NCBI RefSeq assembly: GCF_001545155.1
Contig: NZ_CP014226.1
Span: 1,038,038-1,102,037 of the forward strand
Direction of reading: 5' to 3'
Length of the DNA stretch: 64,000 nucleotides
Source of the DNA: Halomonas chromatireducens
GTDB taxonomy: Bacteria > Pseudomonadota > Gammaproteobacteria > Pseudomonadales > Halomonadaceae
Shown here: positions 57,423 through 64,000 of the stretch, piece after piece
Position numbering within the stretch: the stretch's first letter is position 1
Layout: every line of letters starts with the position of its first letter
Program-made: the position numbers and the translations under genes
Notes under the pieces: generated by a model
Told to the model about the DNA's origin: nothing
Databases searched by the model: none
What the model saw: only the letters and a program-made list of their open reading frames with translations

Positions 57423-58637
57423 TTAACGTGTCACCAGTTGACCAGATTCATCCACGTCCAGGCGGCGGTTGCGCCCGGCCAGCAGGGCGAAGATGGCGGA
57501 TACGGCCACGATCAGCAGCAGGGCGGTGGTGACGATGGTCAGGCTGACGTCGAACTGCAGCAGAACGCCGACCGCCAGTGGCCCCATGGCGGCCAGGGTG
57601 TACCTGCCGCCTTGGGCCAGGCCGGAGAGCTTGCCGGCCAGCCGCGCGTTGGCGGAGCGCAGCACGATCAGCGTCAATGCCAGGCTGAAACAGCCGCCCT
57701 GGCCTAGGCCAAGAAGCACGACACCGGCCCAGCGCCAGCTCGTGGGACCGAGCAGCAGCAGCCAGAGGCCGGCGCCGACACAGCCCAGCACCAGCATCAG
57801 GGCGGGGCGCTGGTCACGGCTGAAGCGCGCCAGCCATGGCGCCCCCAGGGCTGAGATGAGCTGCACCATGACCGAGGCGCCCATCATCCAGCCCGCTTCT
57901 GACTCCCCGTAGCCACGGGCCTGCAGCAGGGTGGGTAGCCAGCCAAAGACGATGTACGCCAGCGATGACTGGGTGCCCATGTAGAGCATGACCTGCCAGG
58001 CGAGCGGCTGTGAGAGAAGCTGGCGCAGGGAGCCCCCGCCTCCGGGCAGCGGTGTGCCCGTTGGGGTACGCGGCATGAGCGTGATCCAGGCCAGCATGGC
58101 CGTCACGCCCAGCAGCGACCAGCTGATCAGGCTTAGCCGCCAGCTACCCAGCAGGTCGGCCAGTGGGATGCTCAACCCGGCACCGAGCGCACCCCCCAGG
58201 CACAGGGCCATGGTATAGACACCGGTCATCAGGTCGGCGCCGACGGGAATCTCGCGCTTGACCAGGGCCGGTAGCAGTGTGCCGGCCACGCCGATGGCGG
58301 CCCCCACCAGCAGGGTGCCGGCGAACAGCATCGGTGTGGCGGGGAAGCCGCGTAGCAACAGGCCAGCGATGAGGGCGGCGAGCGCCAGTGTCAGGGTGTT
58401 CTCGGGTCCGAGCCGCTTGGCGAGCCAGGGGGCCAGGGGGGCGAAGATGCCCAGGCAGAGGACGGGCAGGGTGGTGAGCGCGCCGATGGCCAGAGGAGAG
58501 AGGCCGGTGTCCAGCTGCAGCCTGACCAGCAGGGGGGCGAGAGATGAGAGTGCCGGCCTGAGATTGAGTCCTACCAGGACCATCAGGATCAGGAAAAGAA
58601 GTATACGGTAGGTGTGACGCCTGGTATCAGTTGTCAT
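57423..58637 (-). CDS. CynX/NimT-type MFS transporter
   Basis: A 404-residue protein with twelve hydrophobic segments of the cyanate/2-nitroimidazole (CynX/NimT) MFS subfamily: LVGLNLRPALSSLAPLLVRL and GIFAPLAPWLAKRLGPENTL. Exports or imports a small polar solute. The ATG at 58637 overlaps the upstream gene by 11 bp; the longer frame has no homology before it. Confidence 0.82.
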   Translation of the reverse strand: MTTDTRRHTYRILLFLILMVLVGLNLRPALSSLAPLLVRLQLDTGLSPLAIGALTTLPVLCLGIFAPLAPWLAKRLGPENTLTLALAALIAGLLLRGFPATPMLFAGTLLVGAAIGVAGTLLPALVKREIPVGADLMTGVYTMALCLGGALGAGLSIPLADLLGSWRLSLISWSLLGVTAMLAWITLMPRTPTGTPLPGGGGSLRQLLSQPLAWQVMLYMGTQSSLAYIVFGWLPTLLQARGYGESEAGWMMGASVMVQLISALGAPWLARFSRDQRPALMLVLGCVGAGLWLLLLGPTSWRWAGVVLLGLGQGGCFSLALTLIVLRSANARLAGKLSGLAQGGRYTLAAMGPLAVGVLLQFDVSLTIVTTALLLIVAVSAIFALLAGRNRRLDVDESGQLVTR

Positions 58638-59178
58638 CGCCTCGCCATCCCCGGCCCTTGGGTGGCTTCCTTGAGTCGTACGATCCATCGATATGCTTCC
58701 CGTCGCGGGGTGCAATCAATGGATGCTCGTTGGATGGGGAGCCGAAGGTCACCACGCTGGGATCCAGGCTGGCCTTGACCTGGCGACGAATGTCAGAAAT
58801 ATCCTCGCAGCTCACCAGCAGCTCCCGGTCGTCCTGTCGTTGACGCTGTGTGATCAAGGGGCCCTCGAAGGTCCAGCAGCGCTGGGGTACCTGTGAGACA
58901 AGCCAGGTGCGCCCCTGCCAGTGTGCCTGGGCCTGGACATCAAGCTCCAGCGCATCCAGGGGTACCAGGGCGGCAAAGAGGCGAGAGTTGAGGACAAGTC
59001 CGCCGCTAGCCATGTTGACCGCGCCCTGGAAACGCCGCTCATGTAGCTCCATGAGAACCACGCTGCGTTTTTTTTGCGGCTCGACAATGGCCTGCCCGCA
59101 AAGGTGAAGCAGGCCGTCGTCGATCTGCTTGATGACCCAGACCGGAATGGGCTGCTTGCCGGTCAGCCACTTCAGCAT
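58627..59178 (-). CDS. Hypothetical protein
   Basis: A 183-residue soluble protein, no family recognised. It starts LKWLTGKQPIPVWVIKQIDD and ends in a charged tail KPPKGRGWRGDDN. The middle is beta-rich with alternating hydrophobic residues (RSVVLMELHERRFQGAVNMA), which might fit a PilZ-like barrel, but the PilZ motif is not evident. It is translationally coupled to the MFS gene by an 11-bp overlap. Confidence 0.5.
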   Translation of the reverse strand: MLKWLTGKQPIPVWVIKQIDDGLLHLCGQAIVEPQKKRSVVLMELHERRFQGAVNMASGGLVLNSRLFAALVPLDALELDVQAQAHWQGRTWLVSQVPQRCWTFEGPLITQRQRQDDRELLVSCEDISDIRRQVKASLDPSVVTFGSPSNEHPLIAPRDGKHIDGSYDSRKPPKGRGWRGDDN

Positions 59179-59298
59179 TGGTCGGGCAATTCCGCAGCGG
59201 CACGCCGATACGCGCTCATCCCTGTTTCCTCATCTATCGGCACAGTAGATTGGGCTGCCTACATTGGCACAGTTTGCAGCAGTCTACCATGTGCTGGA

Positions 59299-60639
59299 TC
59301 AGGCTTGGCGAGCGCCCTGACCACGGCTGCGACGCCGGCGTGGTGCCCGGTTGTCGTCACCGCTTCGGTTGCCTTCACTGCCACGCGACGCGGCACCGCG
59401 GTTGCCGTTGGTGCTGCCGCGATTGCCGTTGCCACGCTGCCCCTGTCCACCGGAGCGGCCACTGCGTCCGCCGCGTCCATTCTCGATTGGCTCGGGCTTG
59501 GCATTGGGGTCGGGCTCGAAGCCGGGCTCGATATGCTTGGCCAGGTCGCGCTTGATCAACCGCTCGATGCCCTTGAGCAGACCATGCTCGTCGACACAGA
59601 CCAGTGAAACGGCCTGGCCGTCGCTGCCGGCTCGGCCGGTGCGGCCAATACGGTGAACGTAGTCTTCAGCAACGTTGGGCAGTTCGAAATTGACCACGTG
59701 GGGCAGTTCGTTGATATCGAGGCCGCGAGCCGCGATGTCGGTTGCCACCAATACCTGCAGGTCGCCGGTCTTGAAGGCGGCCAGGGCCTTGGTACGCGCC
59801 GACTGGCTCTTGTTGCCGTGAATCGCCATGGCAGGGATGTCCTGCTTGGAGAGCTGCTCGGCCAGTCGGTTGGCGCCATGCTTGGTGCGGGTGAACACCA
59901 GCACCTGGTTCCAGCTGTGACGGGTGATCAGGTGGGCCAGCAGCTCGCGCTTCTTCTCCCTGTCGACGCGATAGATCGACTGGTCGACGGTTTCGGCGGT
60001 GGTGTTGCGACGCGCGACCTCGATCATGGCCGGGTTATCGAGCAGCTTGCCGGCAAGTGCCTGGATCTCGTTGGAGAAGGTGGCCGAGAACAGCAGGTTC
60101 TGGCGCTTCTCGGGCAGCACGCGCAGGATCTTCTTGATGTCGTGGATGAAGCCCATATCCAGCATGCGATCGGCTTCGTCCAGCACCAGGATCTCGACGT
60201 GGGAGAGGTCCACGTGCTTCTGCTGGTGCAGGTCGAGCAGACGGCCGGGCGTGGCGATCAGGACGTCCAGGCCGGGGCGGATGGCATCCACCTGGGGCTG
60301 CTGACCTACGCCGCCGAAGATCACATGGCTCTTCATGGTGAGGTGGCGACCGTAGTCGGCCACGCTTTCGCCCACCTGGGCAGCCAGCTCACGGGTCGGC
60401 GTCAGGATCAGGGCGCGAATCTGGCGTTTGCCGGGTCGCGGCCCTTCCGCCAGGCGTTGCAGCATCGGCAGGGTGAAGCCGGCCGTCTTGCCGGTGCCGG
60501 TCTGGGCGCTGGCCAGCAGGTCGCCACCATTGAGGACGGCAGGTATCGCCTGGCGCTGAATGGGGGTCGGAATGGTATAGCCCTGTGCCTCGACGGCACG
60601 GAGCAGTTCGGCACGCAGGCCGAGTTCGGAAAAGGTCAT
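59299..60639 (-). CDS. rhlE: DEAD-box RNA helicase (RhlE type)
   Basis: A 446-residue ATP-dependent RNA helicase with Q-motif [20 protein letters not shown], Walker [11 protein letters not shown], motif [14 protein letters not shown] ([15 protein letters not shown]) and motif [12 protein letters not shown]. The C-terminal tail is Gly/Arg/Asn-rich ([20 protein letters not shown]), which binds RNA in ribosome assembly and mRNA decay. The ATG at 60639 starts the Q-motif region. Confidence 0.9.
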   Translation of the reverse strand: MTFSELGLRAELLRAVEAQGYTIPTPIQRQAIPAVLNGGDLLASAQTGTGKTAGFTLPMLQRLAEGPRPGKRQIRALILTPTRELAAQVGESVADYGRHLTMKSHVIFGGVGQQPQVDAIRPGLDVLIATPGRLLDLHQQKHVDLSHVEILVLDEADRMLDMGFIHDIKKILRVLPEKRQNLLFSATFSNEIQALAGKLLDNPAMIEVARRNTTAETVDQSIYRVDREKKRELLAHLITRHSWNQVLVFTRTKHGANRLAEQLSKQDIPAMAIHGNKSQSARTKALAAFKTGDLQVLVATDIAARGLDINELPHVVNFELPNVAEDYVHRIGRTGRAGSDGQAVSLVCVDEHGLLKGIERLIKRDLAKHIEPGFEPDPNAKPEPIENGRGGRSGRSGGQGQRGNGNRGSTNGNRGAASRGSEGNRSGDDNRAPRRRRSRGQGARQA

Positions 60640-60859
60640 GCGGTCTCCGCAGATACGCCTCCGCCATGCCATGTGCGTCTTGCACATGACCAGTCCCGGG
60701 CCAAGGCGTGAAAAATTCGGTTCAGGGCGCGGCAGGAGGGACTACAGGTTGCCGCGAAGGCGTATTATGCCACAGCGTTGGCGGTAGCGCAGCTTGTTCC
60801 GATGCCACTGCGTTGTTTTCTCGACAGATGGTATCCGGCACTGCCTTCCAGGCCCAAGA

Positions 60860-61345
60860 TTATGTGAGCTTCTGCTTGAGCCGTGCCCGAGTGGCGGCAT
60901 TGAGGCTCTTGATGTTGTCGAGCGCTTCCGGCTTGAGTGCCTTCAACTGTTCCAGGTCGCAGATCCCATGAGCGAATAGCACCCTGGCACTGACGGGGCC
61001 GATCCCGTCGACTAGGGTAAGCCGCTGGGCGAAGCGATCGATGAAGGCCTGCTGTGCCTGCTGGTCCAGGTGATCACAGGCGCCGCGACCATAGAGCTCG
61101 CCGGCCAGCCGGTTCATGCTTCGCTCGAGGCGCTCCAGCATCGGCAGCTCGATGTCCGGATGTTGCCGCAGGCGCTCCCGCAGCTCCGTCAATGCCTGAC
61201 TGGCCGTCTGCAGCGATGGTATCGCCGTTGCCGGTTCGGCATCCATTGCTGCGAGCAGGCTCAACTCGAACTCGCGCGCCTGCGCCTGCAGCGACAGCGC
61301 ATCGTCCCGTGAAAGGGTGGTTTCCTGTTGCACCATATCGTTCAT
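60860..61345 (-). CDS. Helix-hairpin-helix protein
   Basis: A 161-residue protein; the first 100 residues are helical and charged, and the C-terminus carries a helix-hairpin-helix-like unit (LTLVDGIGPVSARVLFAHGI, then DLEQLKALKPEALDNIKSLN). Such modules bind DNA non-specifically. No enzyme domain is seen, so the role is unknown. Confidence 0.65.
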   Translation of the reverse strand: MNDMVQQETTLSRDDALSLQAQAREFELSLLAAMDAEPATAIPSLQTASQALTELRERLRQHPDIELPMLERLERSMNRLAGELYGRGACDHLDQQAQQAFIDRFAQRLTLVDGIGPVSARVLFAHGICDLEQLKALKPEALDNIKSLNAATRARLKQKLT

Positions 61346-61406
61346 GACACTGTCCCTGTTCGAACCTGTGGTTGTCGTACGCTAGTAGCGTAGCGTACTG
61401 GTCGCC

Positions 61407-61991
61407 TCATCGGTGGCGACTTACGATTGCGGCCACCTGGTCGGCCACCTGATCCCAGCTTCTACCCAGGGCCCTCACCAGGGCGGGGTAGCCGTCATCA
61501 TCGAGCTCCGTCTCTGCGTGGAAGTTCTCCATGGCCACCAGGGTTCCATCCGCTGCCAGCAGCTGCCACTGGCCGCTGGCTACCGCGAGGCCGTCGTAGC
61601 GGCCCTGGAAACTGTCGACCTCCAGCCGCAGGAACAACGCATCGGGGTCCCTCTGACTGCCTTCATCTCGCAGGACACGGGTGTCGCCCAGGCGCTTGGC
61701 AAGGCGAGCCCGCATGCCCCGTTCGAGCTGACGCCCCAGCGGTTCGGCCCAAAGGTGCTGGCGAGCCGCATTCAGGCTGATGTCGTCGAGCTGCAGCACG
61801 ATGCCATCCACGTCCAGATAGTGTGCTAGACGAGGTGCGCGCACCAGCAGCACATGGTCGGCACCGGGTCCGCCCGAAGGAACGGCTTGGCTGTCGGGCA
61901 GCATGAAGCGATTGGCGGGCACGCTGGTAGTGGCACAGCCGCTCAGGCCGAGCAGCACGGCCAGGGTAAAATGGACAGGCAATATCCTCAT
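61407..61991 (-). CDS. pqiC: PqiC-family outer-membrane lipoprotein
   Basis: A 194-residue lipoprotein with a lipobox (LLGLSGC, Cys at about residue 19) and the ABC-type auxiliary lipoprotein fold (DUF330). PqiC anchors the PqiA/PqiB lipid-transport bridge at the outer membrane. It is the third gene after pqiA and pqiB on the same strand. Confidence 0.85.
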   Translation of the reverse strand: MRILPVHFTLAVLLGLSGCATTSVPANRFMLPDSQAVPSGGPGADHVLLVRAPRLAHYLDVDGIVLQLDDISLNAARQHLWAEPLGRQLERGMRARLAKRLGDTRVLRDEGSQRDPDALFLRLEVDSFQGRYDGLAVASGQWQLLAADGTLVAMENFHAETELDDDGYPALVRALGRSWDQVADQVAAIVSRHR

Positions 61992-62061
61992 GTACGGCCT
62001 CGTTGCGAAGGTCTCGATGTCATGAAACTCATTCCAGGCTCCCTGTTCATTTCATTCCAGT

Positions 62062-63735
62062 TCAGTTGCGTCGCGGGGCGCGGGGTTGCGGGTCGTCGGT
62101 ATCCAGGCTGTCAAACAGCAGCGCCCGCGGATTCTCATTGAGCGTGCGGGTGACCGGCTGTAGGTCGCGCATCATTCGCTCGAGGCGTTCGGCGGCGCCG
62201 GTCAACTCGCGATAGGCATTGGAATCCGGGGATATGCCCTCCAGTGTCTCCTGCAGGGCCACCAGCGTGGCGTTGAGGTTGCTCGGTAGACTTCGGGTGC
62301 CGGGGTCGTCGAGCAAGGCCTGTAATGAGGTGCTAAGTTCGCGCACTTCGGTGAGCATGGCCTCAGATGTGGCAAGGTTGCGGTCCAGGCCGGCGAGCAG
62401 CGGCTCAACTTCCAGGTTATTGAGCTTGGTCAGCAGGCTGGTCACCTGGGACTCGATGTGGGCAAAGCCCGCCGAGGTGATCGGGAAGACAGCCCGGTCG
62501 CTGAAGGTTTCCGCCACATAGTTTTCGGCCTCGTCACGATGGAAGTTGATATCCACGAACATTGCGCCGGTGAGCAGGTTGCCTGACTTGAGCGAGGCGC
62601 GCAGGCCGTTATCGAAGAGGCGCCGGAAGCGTTGCTCCCACTCCTCGAGATCCACCGCCTGGTTGTCCACGCCCAGGCGCTGGGGTTCGATGCGAATCAG
62701 GACCGGAATCGAGAAGCCATCGCGGTTTGCCGGCTGGGAGGCGGTAAACTGCCACGGCACCGCAGCCACCGTGCCGATGCGCACCCCGCGAAACTCCACC
62801 GGGGCCCCCCGGGACAGGCCGCGAACGGTGTCCTCCACCAGCAGCACATACTCCAGATAGCGGTTGAAGGTGCCCTGGCGAGCGCTGTCCTCATCGGGGT
62901 AGAGGTTGAAGGTGGTATCGTCCGCCACCGGATTCCCACGCGGCAGGTCCTCCGGGACGCCGAAGGTTACCCCACCGCCGAGCAGCGCTTCCAGTGACTC
63001 GACGTTGACACGGATGCCGTCGGCGTCCAGGCGCAGGTCGACGCCGCTGGCGGACCAGAATCGGGTCGTGTCGGTGACCAGCCGGTCGTAAGGGCTCTCG
63101 ATGAAGATGCGCTGATCCATGCGGCGGGCCTCGGCATCGAAGTTGACCTCCTCCACGCGTCCCACCGTATAACCCTGGAAAGTCACTGGGTCGCCGGATC
63201 GCAGCGAGTTGCCCAGCTGACTGATCAGGTTGACGCGAACGCCGGCGGCATCCGCCGGGGCCACCGGGGGCTGGTCGCTCACCTCGAACTCCCGGACGCC
63301 CGGCTCGCCCCTGCCGGGCTGCAGCTGGATGAATGCCCCGGAGAGCACGGTGCCCAGGCCGCTGATGCCTTCGCGGCCGATACGTGGCTTGACCACCCAA
63401 AAACGACTGCCCTCGGTCAGCATGGCGTCGGAGTCCGGGGCCATGCGTGCTGAGATCACGGTATGGGTCAGGTCGTCGGAAAGCTGTACCCGTTCGACGC
63501 GCCCCACCTCGACGTTGCGGGTCTTGATCAGGGTGCTGCCGGCCTCGATGCCTTCGGCGTTGGACATGGTCAAGGTGATCAACGGGCCACGACTGCGATA
63601 GTTGTCGTACACCAGCCACAGGCCGATGACGATGGCAACGATGGGTACGATCCAGATCGGCGACAGGCGAGCCTGGGGCGAGGGCTTTGCCCGGTTCATA
63701 TCCCGGGCATCATGTTCGCGGGGTGTCTCGCTCAT
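62062..63735 (-). CDS. pqiB: Intermembrane lipid transport protein PqiB (MCE repeats)
   Basis: A 557-residue protein with an N-terminal transmembrane helix (IWIVPIVAIVIGLWLVYDNY) and three MCE domains in series (first GPLITLTMSNAEGIEAGSTL; third GAPVEFRGVRIGTVAAVPWQ), then a long C-terminal coiled coil that forms the syringe needle. It spans the periplasm to move lipids. The ATG overlaps the pqiA stop by 4 bp. Confidence 0.9.
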   Translation of the reverse strand: MSETPREHDARDMNRAKPSPQARLSPIWIVPIVAIVIGLWLVYDNYRSRGPLITLTMSNAEGIEAGSTLIKTRNVEVGRVERVQLSDDLTHTVISARMAPDSDAMLTEGSRFWVVKPRIGREGISGLGTVLSGAFIQLQPGRGEPGVREFEVSDQPPVAPADAAGVRVNLISQLGNSLRSGDPVTFQGYTVGRVEEVNFDAEARRMDQRIFIESPYDRLVTDTTRFWSASGVDLRLDADGIRVNVESLEALLGGGVTFGVPEDLPRGNPVADDTTFNLYPDEDSARQGTFNRYLEYVLLVEDTVRGLSRGAPVEFRGVRIGTVAAVPWQFTASQPANRDGFSIPVLIRIEPQRLGVDNQAVDLEEWEQRFRRLFDNGLRASLKSGNLLTGAMFVDINFHRDEAENYVAETFSDRAVFPITSAGFAHIESQVTSLLTKLNNLEVEPLLAGLDRNLATSEAMLTEVRELSTSLQALLDDPGTRSLPSNLNATLVALQETLEGISPDSNAYRELTGAAERLERMMRDLQPVTRTLNENPRALLFDSLDTDDPQPRAPRRN

Positions 63736-64000
63736 TCAGAGATTCCTTGCGGGTCGCGGGTCTCACGCGGCGGTGGCGTGTCCCAGATCAGGCGTGGGTC
63801 GAAGGTCATGGCGGCCAGCATGGTGAGTACCACGACACTGCCGAAGGCCAGGGCGGCGGGGCCCGGAGTGATGGACATCAGCGACCCGGCGCGGATCAGG
63901 GCGACGAGGATGGCCACCACGAAGACGTCGACCATGGACCACCGGCCGATGAACTCGGTGAGGCGATAGAGGCGCGTTCGCGTGCCGGCGTTGAGTTCGT
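63732..64000 (-). CDS. pqiA: PqiA, C-terminal part (5' end outside window)
   Basis: The frame is open to the window end and encodes about 88 C-terminal residues of the paraquat-inducible membrane protein A: LTEFIGRWSMVDVFVVAILV is the diagnostic segment, followed by a last transmembrane helix and a polar tail. PqiA is the inner-membrane partner of PqiB. Confidence 0.88.
   Translation of the reverse strand, partial: ELNAGTRTRLYRLTEFIGRWSMVDVFVVAILVALIRAGSLMSITPGPAALAFGSVVVLTMLAAMTFDPRLIWDTPPPRETRDPQGISE

Noticed and set aside
60780..60788. GGCGGTAGC, resembling the ops/JUMPstart element for RfaH
   Set aside because: It lies outside the polysaccharide island with no downstream + strand gene, and the rest of the element does not match.

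Overview
The window reads as a chromosomal segment of a high-G+C gammaproteobacterium of the Halomonas type (family Halomonadaceae). This is inferred from gene content (an amaA/amaB/LysR lysine-catabolism block, yqgE-ruvX, gshB, tonB, pqiABC, many DMT and MFS carriers) and from codon use. No rRNA, tRNA, CRISPR array or complete insertion sequence was found.

Left arm (1-16 kb): the 3' end of an MFS carrier, a DMT exporter, a flavin monooxygenase with its DUF2783 partner and a LuxR-type regulator, the L-pipecolate/D-lysine genes amaA-amaB with a divergent LysR regulator, two DUF6455 paralogues, a self-sufficient CYP116B-type P450 with an orphan TRAP binding protein and a divergent IclR regulator, then pyrB and a small membrane protein.

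Centre (16.4-32.9 kb) is the most interesting part. Two complete branched-chain-amino-acid-type (Liv) ABC transporters converge on each other. Each is joined to a gene for a PEP-hydrolase-like TIM-barrel protein (Pfam TIM-br_sig_trns). The right-hand operon begins with a Tm-1-like/UPF0261 gene, preceded by a good sigma-54 (-24/-12) promoter and, about 80-115 bp upstream of its start point, a phased GGGTA/TACCC palindrome. A shortened TIM-barrel relative is encoded divergently. Next to it lies a sigma-54 activator whose sensory domain is itself a TIM-barrel of the same family, fused to AAA+ and Fis-type domains. The four TIM-barrel relatives, the Tm-1-like protein, the two importers, an AraC regulator and an SRPBCC protein look like one uptake/catabolic system whose regulator senses with a homologue of its own enzyme. 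The substrate cannot be read from the sequence.

From 32.9 to 37.4 kb lie housekeeping genes (ruvX, yqgE, tonB, gshB, a VOC protein, a CvfB-like RNA-binding protein). From about 37.8 to 47.06 kb there is a compositionally foreign surface-polysaccharide island (LicD-like protein, CDP-glycerol-type glycerophosphotransferase, a membrane/kinase-like fusion, Alg14/Alg13-like glycosyltransferase pair, WcaJ-like initiating transferase, O-antigen ligase, GT4 enzymes). It is strongly AT-rich up to about 41.85 kb. Both edges cut through genes: an aldehyde dehydrogenase on the left and a glycosyltransferase on the right.

Right arm (47.1-64 kb): SRPBCC protein, VTT-domain membrane protein, HDOD-GGDEF diguanylate cyclase, DUF2789 protein, asparaginase, a HlyD/FtsX/ATPase export system, DMT and CynX-type MFS carriers around a degenerate tandem repeat, an RhlE-type RNA helicase, a helix-hairpin-helix protein, and pqiC-pqiB-pqiA (the last cut by the window end).
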